A DNA stretch of 64,000 nt from Marinobacter goseongensis (GCF_023156235.1 NZ_JAKZAI010000002.1:124001-188000), one strand, 5' to 3'; shown: positions 39,202 through 49,009, counted from the first letter of the stretch. Notes: a model not told the origin generated them from the letters alone. Numbers and translations: made by a program.

Positions 39202-40664
39202 GCGGGCGCGGTAACGGTCGGTTGCAGGTAGAAATGGGTGATCGTGCCGTCACTGAACTTGCTGAAAAAGGCACTGACATCGGTGATTTTCCGCAACGAC
39301 CGGGTTCGGTATATGGGGTCTCTCACCAGCACCTTGATGCCATTGAAGTTATCCTGGATATTCGAGAAGCGCGCCCGCATGGAGCAGGTCACCACCCGGG
39401 CCGGATCGAGCTTGAGCTCCTTGGCGAGCCAGCGGCTGTGATCGGCTATGCCGGCGGCGCTCAGATCCTCCCGGGTGTCGAGATGGTCCAGTTTGATCCG
39501 GTCCACAATGCAACGGGAAAAGCTGCGGGGGTCGCGCCGGGCCACCTTGCGAAACGCCTCCCAGAAAAAGTTGTCTGTGAGTTCTGCAAAATACCGCATG
39601 TTGCTGAGACAGGTGTCGACCCATTCAAAGCTTTCCCGGTCTTCGAGGACTTCGTTGATTGCCTCGCGCAGCAGCCAGTCGAAGCCGAGTGCTGTCTTGT
39701 GGGCGTAGACCTTGCGGTACATCTGGTGGCGGCTATAAACGAAGTCCTCCAGCGCACCCAGACCTTTCTGGGTGATCGCCAACCCGAGCCAGGGTTCTGC
39801 CACATTCCAGCCAAAACGAAGGTTGCTCAACAGATGGTCAAGGTTGAAGCCGCCGATGGTCACCGAAGAGTGGAAGCCGTCCCGCAGCATGTAATCCGCC
39901 CGGTCCGCGTCAATTTCACCAGAGACAATGGATGACAACAGATCCATGACCAGGTGCGGAATGTCGGCATTGCTCAGGGCGCCTGAGTGGGCGTCATCGC
40001 CGGCAATGAACCCCCAGAATGTCTGGGCGTGGCGGCAGAATGCCTCGCTGGGCTGCACATCCGTGGTCTCCATGATACCGATGACATCCCGGGCGTCGAG
40101 TCCGGCCGCAGCGATGTCGATATCGGCCAGCACTTCGTGGGCGACACGCACGGAGTAGTGCTCGTGTTCCAGTTCGTCCGGCGCGCTCTGGTGGTACACC
40201 GAGTAATCCACGCCTTCCCACAAGTCGTCGAACCGGCTCGGCCGGGACATCAGGTCGCGAATACGCCGCGCCTGGGTAAACTGATGGGAGAAGCTGGAAT
40301 GGCCGCTATCATGCAGCAGGCAGCCGAGACGAATGGTCTTGGCGAGGTAGTCAATAGCGTCCAGTTGGCTGAGGCTGAGATCGGTTTTCTCGCTGAGCTG
40401 TTTTTCCCGCAGGTAGGCATCGATCATGGAGCGGAACATGCGGGTGCCCACGTGCATCACACCAATGCTGTGGAGAAATCGAGAGTGGGTCGCGCCAGGA
40501 AACACCAGACTGAGGATGTCGTTCTGGCAGATATTGCGCAGGCGCTGGAAAAGCGGATGATCGATCACGCGTATCTCGTGACGATAGAGTGGAATGCCCC
40601 CGTGCACCGGATCCATGATCAGTTTGTCGTAAGCTCCGAGCAGATCGTTTACGGCGCTTCTCAT
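39198..40664 (-). CDS. HD-domain phosphohydrolase (dGTPase/SAMHD-like)
   Basis: A 488-residue metal-dependent phosphohydrolase. It begins with the family phrase KLIMDPVHGGIPLYRHE, then ATHSRFLHSIGVMHVG with His65. The HD pair is His118-Asp119 in CLLHDSGHSSFSHQF. A third ligand Asp is in DADRADYMLRDG. This pattern matches the dNTP-triphosphohydrolase-like group that includes YwfO and SAMHD1, so the substrate is probably a nucleotide. A signalling role is also possible. It stands alone, convergent with the flavoprotein gene. Confidence 0.87.
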   Translation of the reverse strand: MRSAVNDLLGAYDKLIMDPVHGGIPLYRHEIRVIDHPLFQRLRNICQNDILSLVFPGATHSRFLHSIGVMHVGTRMFRSMIDAYLREKQLSEKTDLSLSQLDAIDYLAKTIRLGCLLHDSGHSSFSHQFTQARRIRDLMSRPSRFDDLWEGVDYSVYHQSAPDELEHEHYSVRVAHEVLADIDIAAAGLDARDVIGIMETTDVQPSEAFCRHAQTFWGFIAGDDAHSGALSNADIPHLVMDLLSSIVSGEIDADRADYMLRDGFHSSVTIGGFNLDHLLSNLRFGWNVAEPWLGLAITQKGLGALEDFVYSRHQMYRKVYAHKTALGFDWLLREAINEVLEDRESFEWVDTCLSNMRYFAELTDNFFWEAFRKVARRDPRSFSRCIVDRIKLDHLDTREDLSAAGIADHSRWLAKELKLDPARVVTCSMRARFSNIQDNFNGIKVLVRDPIYRTRSLRKITDVSAFFSKFSDGTITHFYLQPTVTAPA

Positions 40665-40778
40665 CGTGTCTTTTCCCCCAAAATCAGCAAACTTGGCTTG
40701 TTATATCACACGGTCGTGCCAGAATAGGCGTTATATACCGGAATTATCCTTTAACGATGGTAGTTTAGGGCCACCGCC

Positions 40779-41987
40779 ATGACCTCGCGCACTGAGCGCA
40801 TTCTTATCATAGATTCCGACGAGAAGGCACGCAGCGAACTGAGCCGCCATCTGGAGGCTCGTGGCTTCTATGTGACCGGTTGCCCCGACAGCATCACGGC
40901 GCTGGATATGTTCACCAAGAGCATTCCGGACGTGATATTCGCTGACTTGCCCACCAGTGCCATCAGTGAACTGGCAGCCCGGCTGGAAGATCTGGAAACC
41001 TTTACCCCCATTGTGGCCTGTTCTGACACAGTCCGCTCTGTTGATGTGGTGGACGCGCTGCGCGCGGGCGCCGCGGACTTCGTGCTCAAGTCCTGTGCCG
41101 ACGGCAAGAACGCACTTGATGATGTGATTGGCAAGCTGTTCGACCGGGTCCGGGTCAATCGGCTGAATCAGTTGTATCGGCAGGAACTGGAAGAGGCCAA
41201 CCGCGATCTGCGCAACGGGATAGCCGAGCTCCGGGCGGATCAGCGGGCAGGGCGCAAAGTTCAACTGAAAATGCTGCCGGACAACGATCAGATCCTGTCC
41301 GGCCTGAGCGTGACCCATCTGATCAAGCCTTCGCTGTATCTCAGTGGTGATTTTCTCGACTATTTCCGCATTTCCGAAGACAAGGTGCTGGTCTATATTG
41401 CTGATGTGTCCGGCCATGGCGCCAGCTCTGCATTTGTCACCGTATTGCTGAAAAACCTCTCCAACCGTCTGCAGAGAAACCTTCGTCGTGGGTCCAGCGA
41501 TGACATTCTGTACCCGGAGCGTTTCCTGGAACGCATCAATTCGGAACTGCTGGACACCGGCCTCGGTAAACACGTAACCGTGTTCGTTGGCATTATTACG
41601 GTATCTGAGCGTAAATTACGGTATGCAGTCGGCGCCCATTTCCCGATGCCGATCCTATCCTTCGATGGCGGCAGCACGGCATTCCTTGAGGGTAGCGGCC
41701 TACCGGTTGGGTTGTTCGAGTCTCCGGAATGGGAGGTGTACGAGGTTTCCCTTGAGAAGCCGTTTCGGCTGATTCTGTTTTCAGATGGCATTCTGGAAGT
41801 TATCCGGGCCAAAAGCCTCGATGAAAAGGAACAGACACTACTTGAACTCGTGTCGGGAGGTCGTCACACTATCGCATCTCTGAACCAGGCGCTGAGTCTG
41901 GATGCGATCACAGAGTTACCGGACGATATCGCGATAGTATCGGTAACTGACATCCTCGCCGGTTCGGACAACACGTCGTCGAAATAG
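40779..41987 (+). CDS. rssB: Response regulator with PP2C/SpoIIE-type phosphatase domain (RssB-like)
   Basis: A 402-residue two-domain protein. The receiver (1-125) has acidic residues Asp12 and Asp14, phospho-acceptor Asp56 (DVIFADLP) and Lys104. The C-terminal SpoIIE phosphatase (about 170-390) has SLYLSGDFLDYF, the metal-binding YIADVSGHGASSAFV and ELPDDIAIVSV. Between them is a coiled linker. The architecture and the following STAS gene match Pseudomonas RssB-RssC, where the phosphatase acts on the STAS partner and sigma-S level. Whether this one controls RpoS here is not shown. Confidence 0.88.
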   Translation: MTSRTERILIIDSDEKARSELSRHLEARGFYVTGCPDSITALDMFTKSIPDVIFADLPTSAISELAARLEDLETFTPIVACSDTVRSVDVVDALRAGAADFVLKSCADGKNALDDVIGKLFDRVRVNRLNQLYRQELEEANRDLRNGIAELRADQRAGRKVQLKMLPDNDQILSGLSVTHLIKPSLYLSGDFLDYFRISEDKVLVYIADVSGHGASSAFVTVLLKNLSNRLQRNLRRGSSDDILYPERFLERINSELLDTGLGKHVTVFVGIITVSERKLRYAVGAHFPMPILSFDGGSTAFLEGSGLPVGLFESPEWEVYEVSLEKPFRLILFSDGILEVIRAKSLDEKEQTLLELVSGGRHTIASLNQALSLDAITELPDDIAIVSVTDILAGSDNTSSK

Positions 41988-42001
41988 TGGCAGTGTAAAA
42001 C

Positions 42002-42493
42002 ATGGCTGGTTACAAGATCCTGCAAGCTGAAAATCAGGGCATCTACCTCCTGAAGTTTATTGGTGAAATCCGGCTGAACCTGTGTTCGACGCTGGATAAT
42101 CTGGTTGAATCCATCACCCAGGATCCGGAATTCAAAACCGTGGTCATCGATCTCACCGAGTGTGAGATCATCGACAGCACCACGTTGGGACTGCTGGCCA
42201 AAATCGCCATGGCGGCCCAGAAACGAAGCCACTTTCTGCCTACACTGATCTCCACCAATCCCGACATTACCCGAATTATCACCTCCATGGGCTTCGACAA
42301 GATTTTCATCATTGTCCGCGAACCCGCCTCCAGAATCGAAGAGCTCGAAGAAATCCCGGTACTGCGCGCCAGTGAGCAGCAGGTGCGCGACAAGGTGCTG
42401 GACGCCCATCGAGTGCTGATGGGCCTGAACAGTCGCAACCGGGAAGAGTTCAAAAATCTGGTGCGTGCCCTGGAATGTGAAGAGCCCGGCTGA
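42002..42493 (+). CDS. STAS-domain anti-sigma-factor antagonist
   Basis: A 163-residue protein with a STAS domain in its first 110 residues. The phosphorylatable Ser59 is in CEIIDSTTLGLLAK, the standard site of SpoIIAA-like proteins. The C-terminal tail (about 115-163) is helical and charged. The gene starts 14 bases after the phosphatase gene, which is the expected partner for dephosphorylating Ser59. It corresponds to the RssC position in Pseudomonas. A kinase gene is not in the window. Confidence 0.88.
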   Translation: MAGYKILQAENQGIYLLKFIGEIRLNLCSTLDNLVESITQDPEFKTVVIDLTECEIIDSTTLGLLAKIAMAAQKRSHFLPTLISTNPDITRIITSMGFDKIFIIVREPASRIEELEEIPVLRASEQQVRDKVLDAHRVLMGLNSRNREEFKNLVRALECEEPG

Positions 42494-42516
42494 TCCAAAA
42501 AAAGAACGGACAAACT

Positions 42517-43584
42517 ATGCCTGATCAAAAAGACCTGCAAACGACGGGGCCTTCGGCTACCGGTCGTCATATTGCTGTGCTTGGCGGCGGCAGTTTCGGT
42601 ACTGCCATGGTTAAGGTGCTTTCCGAAAACGGTCATACCGTGCATTTCTGGATGCGAGACGCCGCTCAGGCGGATGAGGTTCGTTCCACCGGTGTTAACA
42701 GCCGCTACATGCCTGATGTTCACCTGACCGGCGATATTCAGCCCACGACGGATCTGCCCGCCGCCATTAAAGACGCTGAAGTGGTTTTCGTGGCCATCCC
42801 CAGCAAGGCATTCCGCTCCGTCATTCGCGAATATTGCCGCGAATTCGCAGACGACCAGATTGTCATCAGCCTGACCAAGGGCATCGAGGCCCAGGGCTTC
42901 AAACTGATGAGTGAAATTCTGCAGGAAGAAATTCCACGGTGCCGGATCGGGGTGCTGAGCGGTCCGAACCTCGCTGGCGAGATCGTCAATCGGGACCTGA
43001 CCGCGACGGTGATTGCCGCCAAAGACCCGGAGGTCCGTCGCGCAGTTCAGGATCTGCTGGGTTGTGAATACTTCCGTGTATACGCCAATGTCGACGTTTA
43101 CGGTGTCGAGCTGGCCGGTGCGCTCAAGAATATCTACGCCATTGTCTCCGGCCTGGCTTCAGCGCTGGCGCTGGGCGAGAACGCCAAGGCCATGCTGATG
43201 ACCCGCGGCCTGGCCGAGATGAGCCGCTTTGCGGTCAGCCTCGGGGCCAATCCGATGACCTTCATGGGGTTGGCCGGTGTGGGCGATCTGATTGTCACCT
43301 GCACTTCATCCAAAAGCCGGAACTACCGGGTGGGTTATGCGGTGGGCAAGGGCAAGAAGCTGGATGATGCGGTGGCCGAGCTGGGACAGGTGGCGGAGGG
43401 CATCTATACTCTGAAGCTGGTGAAAGAGAAATCGGAAGCTATTGGCATCTACATGCCGCTGGTGCGCGGGCTTTACGAGATTCTCTATGGTACCGCGTCC
43501 ATCAGTGCCGTCATCAATAGCCTGATGATGTCGGTGCAGAATTCCGACGTGGAATTCATTCTGCCACGCACCATCAGTCAGTAA
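42517..43584 (+). CDS. gpsA: Glycerol-3-phosphate dehydrogenase [NAD(P)+]
   Basis: Reduces dihydroxyacetone phosphate to sn-glycerol-3-phosphate for phospholipid synthesis. It has 355 residues with a slightly extended N-terminus. The nucleotide fold is HIAVLGGGSFGTAMVKVL. The catalytic Lys region is VYGVELAGALKNIYAIVSG. Typical phrases are SLTKGIEAQGFKLMSEIL, SGPNLAGEIV and GLAGVGDLIVTCTSSKSRN. It is in the same direction as the STAS gene, 23 bases later. Confidence 0.95.
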   Translation: MPDQKDLQTTGPSATGRHIAVLGGGSFGTAMVKVLSENGHTVHFWMRDAAQADEVRSTGVNSRYMPDVHLTGDIQPTTDLPAAIKDAEVVFVAIPSKAFRSVIREYCREFADDQIVISLTKGIEAQGFKLMSEILQEEIPRCRIGVLSGPNLAGEIVNRDLTATVIAAKDPEVRRAVQDLLGCEYFRVYANVDVYGVELAGALKNIYAIVSGLASALALGENAKAMLMTRGLAEMSRFAVSLGANPMTFMGLAGVGDLIVTCTSSKSRNYRVGYAVGKGKKLDDAVAELGQVAEGIYTLKLVKEKSEAIGIYMPLVRGLYEILYGTASISAVINSLMMSVQNSDVEFILPRTISQ

Positions 43585-43608
43585 CCCGCTCGAACCTGGA
43601 GGTGGCCC

Positions 43609-44058
43609 TTGATTCTGATCGTCATGCGGCACGGAGAGGCCGGCTGGCACAGCATGGATCAGCAGCGTGAGCTGACCGAAGCGGGGCGCACCGGTGTGGC
43701 GTCTGTCGCCGCTGATATTGCCGAATCGCCATGGCGGCCCGAGCGGATCTGGTGCAGCCCGCTGGTTCGCGCTCGTCAGACCGCTGCCATTGCCTCCGAG
43801 ATCCTCAATTGCCCGGTTTCGGAGGTGCCGTTCATCACACCGGACGATGACCCGGGGGCCTGCCTCGACGCTCTCCTGGAAGCGCCTGAATCACCGCTGA
43901 TGCTGATCTCCCATATGCCGTTCGTCGGGGCGCTGTCGACCCTGTTGGTTGACGGGCACCGGCGGGGCATTCCTTTTATGACATCTCAGGCGGTTTTGCT
44001 GGAATTGCCGGTGGTTGGCCCCGGTTGCGCCGATCTGAAGGCGCAGTTCCTGCCGTAA
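43609..44058 (+). CDS. sixA: Phosphohistidine phosphatase SixA-like
   Basis: A 149-residue histidine phosphatase of the phosphoglycerate-mutase superfamily. The start is TTG at 43609, backed by a strong GGAGGTG seven to ten bases upstream; the frame fits only from there (MILIVMRHGEAG). Catalytic His8 in RHGE, the Arg-containing WCSPLVRARQTAA, and the second His in LISHMPFVG are present. It dephosphorylates histidine-phosphorylated proteins in E. coli. It lies 24 bases after gpsA, and the next gene was the radical SAM gene now broken. Confidence 0.9.
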   Translation: MILIVMRHGEAGWHSMDQQRELTEAGRTGVASVAADIAESPWRPERIWCSPLVRARQTAAIASEILNCPVSEVPFITPDDDPGACLDALLEAPESPLMLISHMPFVGALSTLLVDGHRRGIPFMTSQAVLLELPVVGPGCADLKAQFLP

Positions 44059-44096
44059 GTAACGTCGAACCCTCTTAAAGAGTTTATCAACGGTTT

Positions 44097-44216
44097 ATGC
44101 ATAGCTTTCCAATCGATTACATCGAACCTGTATTCCGGCCACCCAGCGAAGCCAGGTCGTTGATCCTGCCGGTCACCAATGGCTGTTCCTGGAACCGCTG
44201 CACGTTCTGTGATTAG
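44097..44216 (+). pseudogene. 5' fragment of a radical SAM gene interrupted by the island
   Basis: Thirty-nine codons from the ATG at 44097 ([16 protein letters not shown]), ending [12 protein letters not shown] and a TAG at 44214-44216. CxxxCxxC is the [4Fe-4S] cluster motif of radical SAM enzymes. The last Cys codon and the next two bases lie in the CTGTGA repeat at 44207-44212, after which island sequence supplies Asp and a stop. The rest of the gene lies at 59420-60205. Joining the two at CTGTGA restores TFCEMYTQ and one frame of about 298 codons. Confidence 0.92.
44207..44212 (+). repeat. Left junction core, CTGTGA (attL-like)
   Basis: Six bases identical to 59419-59424. The base on either side differs, so the identity is exactly six bases. 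This is within the usual 6-8 bp exchange length of tyrosine recombinases. It is equally compatible with a short target duplication. Confidence 0.75.
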
Positions 44217-44340
44217 TAGAATGAAGTTTCTGTACTAAAAACACCTTAAAAATCCCCCAAAGTTCCTAATCCGCACTTTCTTCTTCACTTTAATCCCACT
44301 ATAGTACTATTAAAAACATACTACAGATACGAGAAAAAAT

Positions 44341-45720
44341 GTGCTTAATAGTGTTTGTCTGGAAGCGAACATCAGAGTAGATAACACCGGACTCCAGGTC
44401 AGTCTTCCGGTAATCGTGACGCACGATGGCCTGTTGAGAAGCTATCTGGACTATTTGATCGTCCATCGGAACAAGTCACGGAGCTGGAAAGACAGAAGCG
44501 CCTTCGCAGTCCGGCTTTTGATCGATTACACAAAGCAAAACGAGGGCTGTTTTGATAAGCACTATCAGCTTTTCCGAGAGTTTTCCAACAGCCTGTACAC
44601 GGGAACGATTGGTGAAAACGGTAATGACCCCAGTTGGTTGCGTTGGAAGCCACGCTCAGACAACGATGCAGCTTTTCTTATCAAGCTCATTACACACTAC
44701 ACAGACTGGTTGGCTAAGCAACACGAAGAGAAAAAATACCAGATAAACCCGAAGGTTAAACCAACCCGTTATGAGGAATGGATGGGCTTGGCAGCCCATT
44801 ATCAGAAAAAGCGCCGTGCCTTTTTCTCCCATCTTTGGGCAAGCAAGCCGGACCCCTCTTATTTTCGATATGTCATGCCCAGGAAGGTTTCTCGCTCAAA
44901 AGGTACCGAAAGCACGAAAAGTTTTCCGGAAGGACGGATTGATGATTTGCGTTGGGACGGATTCGTTCGATACGGCTTCGAGACCAGCGATAGGATTCAT
45001 GAGCGGCTCGACCTGAAAAATGTACTGATCACCATGTTGATGCATTATGGAGGGCTTCGGCTCAGCGAGTGCTTCCACCTTTGGGTAGAAGACATTATCC
45101 CTTGGGAGGATGGAACGGCGCTCGTCAAAGTTTTTCACCCCGAAAAAGGGAAGCTAAGTCCGAACAGCCCAAGTAGACGTGAAGAGCTGCTTCAGCGGTT
45201 CGGACTAAAGCCCCGATTCGAGTATCCGAAGTCTCACACCCTGCATGCAGGATGGAAAAATCCGAAGGAGGATAACGAAGACCTCCACTTCATGACGGTT
45301 TGGTGGTTTCCGCAATCTGCCGGCGAAACTTTCAATGAGCTATGGCGGTTGTACTTGATGTATCAGCGGTATTCGGATGATGGAATGCATCCGTTTGCGT
45401 TTACAACTCGCACTGGCGCTCCTCACTCGATTAAAGGCTACAACCAGTCGCTCAAAAGAGCAGTAGAGCGGGTCGGCCTACCATTTTCAAAAGAAGCTGG
45501 AACAACGGCCCATGCCCATCGTCACTCATACGGGCGGGCTTTGTCTGACGCCAAATCCAGTTCCCTGATCATTAAAAACGCGCTGCATCATAAATCAATA
45601 GAAAGTCAGCAGGTATACACCGAACTCACTGAGAAACAGATGCGGGCGCATTTGAAGAGACTCTCACCCGAACAGCATCCGATATCTGCAATTTCGAGAG
45701 GACTCTCGCATGACGACTAA
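44341..45720 (+). CDS. gmtY: Gamma-mobile-trio tyrosine recombinase GmtY-like
   Basis: A 459-residue tyrosine recombinase, probably required to move the island. The start is GTG at 44341, 125 bases from the stop of the broken host gene. The catalytic set is complete: Arg240 in YGGLRLSE, His391 and Arg394 in HAHRHSYG, His417 in ALHHKSIE, and nucleophile Tyr426 in SQQVYTEL. The N-terminal half, with HDGLLRSYLDYLIVHRNKS, is a SAM-like core-binding domain. It overlaps gmtZ by 11 bases. Naming follows the gamma-mobile-trio arrangement known from Gammaproteobacteria. Family membership is by pattern and order, without a search. Confidence 0.8.
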   Translation: MLNSVCLEANIRVDNTGLQVSLPVIVTHDGLLRSYLDYLIVHRNKSRSWKDRSAFAVRLLIDYTKQNEGCFDKHYQLFREFSNSLYTGTIGENGNDPSWLRWKPRSDNDAAFLIKLITHYTDWLAKQHEEKKYQINPKVKPTRYEEWMGLAAHYQKKRRAFFSHLWASKPDPSYFRYVMPRKVSRSKGTESTKSFPEGRIDDLRWDGFVRYGFETSDRIHERLDLKNVLITMLMHYGGLRLSECFHLWVEDIIPWEDGTALVKVFHPEKGKLSPNSPSRREELLQRFGLKPRFEYPKSHTLHAGWKNPKEDNEDLHFMTVWWFPQSAGETFNELWRLYLMYQRYSDDGMHPFAFTTRTGAPHSIKGYNQSLKRAVERVGLPFSKEAGTTAHAHRHSYGRALSDAKSSSLIIKNALHHKSIESQQVYTELTEKQMRAHLKRLSPEQHPISAISRGLSHDD

Positions 45721-48700
45721 ATACGCCACCTACGCCGAAGCGTCTGAGGCCGCGCAGAGACTGGGCTTTACATCACAACCTGAATACAACAAGGGCTACC
45801 GGCAAGACCCCAGCCTGTCGAGCGCTCCTTATAAAGCCTACGCTGAGGACTGGGTAGACTGGTACGATTTTCTCGGTACAGAGCGTCCCGGCGAGAAATA
45901 CGCCACCTACGCCGAAGCGTCCGAGGCCGCGCAGAGACTGGGCTTTATATCACAATCTGAATACGCAAAAGGCTATCGGCAAGATCCCAGGCTGCGGAGC
46001 GCCCCTGATAAAGCCTACGCTGAGGACTGGGTGGACTGGTACGACTTTCTCGGTACAGAGCGTCCCGGCGAGAAATTCTACGCCACCTACGCCGAAGCGT
46101 CCGAGGCCGCGCAGGGACTGGGCTTAACATCACTATCTGAATACCTAAAAAGCTACCGGCAAGACCCCAGGCTTCCGAGCGCTCCTGATAGAGCCTACGC
46201 TGAGGACTGGGTGGACTGGTACGACTTTCTCGGTACAGAGCGCCCGGGCGAGAAATACGCCACCTACGCCGAAGCGTCCGAGGCCGCGCAGGGACTGGGC
46301 TTAACATCACTACCTGAATACAAAAAGGGCTACCGGCAAGACCCCAGTCTGTCGAGCGTTCCTGATAAAACCTACGCTGAGAACTGGGTGGACTGGTACG
46401 ATTTTCTGGGTACAGAGCGTCCCGGCGAGAAATTCTACGCCACCTACGCCGAAGCGTCCGAGGCCGCGCAGAAACTGGGCTTAACATCACGACATGAGTA
46501 CAAAAAGGGCTACCGGCAAGACCCCAGTCTGCCGAGCGATCCTGATAAAATCTACGCTGAGAACTGGGTAAGCTGGCCCATGTTTCTAGGAAACGAAAGC
46601 GCCTTTGACCCTGAATTGCTGACCATTTATCCGAGGATTTGGGAAGCCATCCAGCGTTATGTGGAGGCAGGCACAAACCAAGCCGCCAAATACTCACATT
46701 TGAGGGCTTTTCTCAGGGTCTACGTGGCGGGGCAGAAGCTGATCGACGATCCTGGGGCCATGCTGTCGAGGGACATCCCTTTTAATGAGAGTGCTTATGA
46801 GGCTTTTGTTCACGCAACGGGCGATACCGTAAAAAAACCTAGGCATAACATCTGTGCGGATTTTCTCGAATGGGTTTTGAAGAATTATTGCGCGGATGTG
46901 GATGATGAGGGCGAGCTGATTTTCCTGCCAGGATTCCGCAACCCCTTACGAACGGTGCTCAAGGGCCTGCTGGATCAGTTTCCCAGCTACCGACGGAGCG
47001 AGTCCAACAAACCGCCGCTGCCCTTGGACGCAATTCTGCGAGCCAAAGGGCATCTGATTCCGCCTGACGCAACATCGTTCCGAGACCTCTACTCGCTGCA
47101 CCCGTTTTTAGAAGATTGTTGGTTTGAGGTTGATCCAGAACTGATCGATGAGAATGACCCAAACTGCATTTATCGAACCGTGACCAAGGACAGAAAAAAG
47201 CAGGATGGTGAGCGGTATTTTGAGGAAGCTTACGAACTTTGGTCGCCGGTCAAAATTGTGGCGAATTACGTGCTGTTATCCATGCCCCTTCGAGGCCAAC
47301 AGATATGTTGGCTGGACAGCGGTGAGGGAGATGAGTTTATTCCAGTTTTGCGTGAGGGGAAGGTTTGCTGGGTCAAAAATATCAGCCACCTTGCCACTCC
47401 GAAGCGCAATCAGGGCTTCCTGAGAAGGGGTGAGGAAGGCGAGCTGAGCTCTTACATCACAACGAATAAAACCGGAAAAAAACTCGGTGGCTACAACATT
47501 CCCTTCATGCCAGATGGCTTAGCTTACTGGATCATTCAACTGCGGGACTGGCAATCAAAATACAACCCCATCGATGAGCTGACGCCTTGGACCAAGATCA
47601 AACTTCGGCACCCGACCAACAAGGACATTCTCAAGAGACGGGGTAAACAAGCGTTTCTTTTCCGCGACCCTGCCTCATTGGCTTGCGAAGAAAAAGTGTC
47701 GCCGATGTTCACAACAACCACCTTCGCGCGCACCTTGCCGGCCCTGCTTTTCCATAGCCAGAGCCCCGGTGAGGATCTGGCTGAGCGAATTCAAAAAAAG
47801 AACAGCGTGGACTACAAAAGCCAGTTCACCCCCCACGCCTTACGGGTCAGTCTGATTACGGCTTATATTGTCGATGGGCGAATGTCCATCGCCGTGATCT
47901 CGAAGTTGGTTGGCCATGCGTCACTCGTAATGACGATTTACTACACGAAAGTTGGCCATAGCATGATGCGAAAGGAATTGGCTGCTGCCGAGAAACGGGC
48001 GCTCGAACAAAGTCTGGACCGCTACCAGGACCTCATCATTCAGAAGAAGATCGATGAGGCTAGATCAGAACTCATCGCCACAGATCGAACCACTCTGGAT
48101 CAGTGTTTGAATTCAAACTGGCCAGCCGCCGCCTTTCAATTGATGAGTATCGGAATTTGTCCCGTGGGCGGGGCCAAGTGTGACCAAGGTGGTGAGCCGT
48201 TGGTCGAGCGGAAACAAGAGGCCTTTTACGCGCCGGTTCCCAGCGGCTATCTGGGAACAAGAAATTGCCCACGATGCCGGTTCTTCATCACGGGCCCAGC
48301 TTTCCTTGGTGGCTTATCGGCCATCGTCAACGAAATTATTCTCGAAATTAACGTCATCCGTAAGGAATACCACGAGCTTGAGGAACAAAGGCAAGCGTTC
48401 GATGATGAACGCTACGATGCTGAGAGTGCAGGCAAGATGTTTGGGAACGAAAGAAAACTCAAAAAAGTCACTGCTGCTTATGAAGAAAAAGCCAGAAAAC
48501 TCGACATGCTGGCGTGCGATCTTCAGCACTTATATCGGCTCATCACTCAATCTACGGAACTCTTAAACAAAACTGAGACGGATAAACAGCAATTGATTGT
48601 CAGTGAAAACTACGTGGAAATGGATATGCATCTGGACGAGCAGCAAAGCGATTTCAGGCTATTGGCTGAAGTGTGTGCGAACGCCGAAATCTACGAAAGC

Positions 48701-49009
48701 GCAAGTGCGTCCAGGGCACAGCCTTTGCTCACTCAGATGTTAGATAAACTTGCTGACACCAATGGGATCGCTCCGGCGATGTTCAGGCTAACCGATGACC
48801 AACAGCTACGCGCTGCCAACCAGGTTGTTCAATTGCTCATGAAGCAAACAGGGAATGACTGGCACCTTGCTGACAGCTTGGTGAACGGTCAAATCTCGCT
48901 AGAAGACCTTGCTGAACCGTTGAAATTCGGCGACATACGCAAAGAGATCGAATCGGTCATGAACGGGTCTCTGAAATTCCCGCTAGGAATCGAGATCTGC
49001 GATGAGTGA
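45710..49009 (+). CDS. gmtZ: Gamma-mobile-trio integrase GmtZ-like, with five N-terminal repeats
   Basis: A 1099-residue protein in three parts. Residues 4 to about 295 are five repeats of 59-60 residues (YATYAEASEAAQ, LGLTS, EY, YRQDP, WVDWYDFLG). Residues about 300-760 form a second tyrosine-recombinase domain, with Arg528 (MPLRGQQ), His709 and Arg712 (PHALRVS), His736 (LVGHAS) and Tyr745 (TIYYTK). The C-terminal third contains Cys pairs (GICPVGGAKC, NCPRCRFF) that could bind a metal, then a coiled coil (about 880-985). It overlaps gmtY by 11 bases and gmtX by 8. The repeats probably bind DNA. That is inference. Confidence 0.8.
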   Translation: MTTKYATYAEASEAAQRLGFTSQPEYNKGYRQDPSLSSAPYKAYAEDWVDWYDFLGTERPGEKYATYAEASEAAQRLGFISQSEYAKGYRQDPRLRSAPDKAYAEDWVDWYDFLGTERPGEKFYATYAEASEAAQGLGLTSLSEYLKSYRQDPRLPSAPDRAYAEDWVDWYDFLGTERPGEKYATYAEASEAAQGLGLTSLPEYKKGYRQDPSLSSVPDKTYAENWVDWYDFLGTERPGEKFYATYAEASEAAQKLGLTSRHEYKKGYRQDPSLPSDPDKIYAENWVSWPMFLGNESAFDPELLTIYPRIWEAIQRYVEAGTNQAAKYSHLRAFLRVYVAGQKLIDDPGAMLSRDIPFNESAYEAFVHATGDTVKKPRHNICADFLEWVLKNYCADVDDEGELIFLPGFRNPLRTVLKGLLDQFPSYRRSESNKPPLPLDAILRAKGHLIPPDATSFRDLYSLHPFLEDCWFEVDPELIDENDPNCIYRTVTKDRKKQDGERYFEEAYELWSPVKIVANYVLLSMPLRGQQICWLDSGEGDEFIPVLREGKVCWVKNISHLATPKRNQGFLRRGEEGELSSYITTNKTGKKLGGYNIPFMPDGLAYWIIQLRDWQSKYNPIDELTPWTKIKLRHPTNKDILKRRGKQAFLFRDPASLACEEKVSPMFTTTTFARTLPALLFHSQSPGEDLAERIQKKNSVDYKSQFTPHALRVSLITAYIVDGRMSIAVISKLVGHASLVMTIYYTKVGHSMMRKELAAAEKRALEQSLDRYQDLIIQKKIDEARSELIATDRTTLDQCLNSNWPAAAFQLMSIGICPVGGAKCDQGGEPLVERKQEAFYAPVPSGYLGTRNCPRCRFFITGPAFLGGLSAIVNEIILEINVIRKEYHELEEQRQAFDDERYDAESAGKMFGNERKLKKVTAAYEEKARKLDMLACDLQHLYRLITQSTELLNKTETDKQQLIVSENYVEMDMHLDEQQSDFRLLAEVCANAEIYESASASRAQPLLTQMLDKLADTNGIAPAMFRLTDDQQLRAANQVVQLLMKQTGNDWHLADSLVNGQISLEDLAEPLKFGDIRKEIESVMNGSLKFPLGIEICDE
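45719..46600 (+). repeat. Five tandem coding repeats of 177-180 bp in gmtZ
   Basis: Units start at 45719, 45896, 46073, 46253 and 46430. Each encodes about 59 residues with invariant blocks YATYAEASEAAQ and YRQDP. The DNA is nearly identical across long stretches, including synonymous sites such as TACGCCGAAGCGTC. This points to recent duplication or gene conversion. The fifth unit diverges after ENWVSWPMFLG. Confidence 0.95.
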
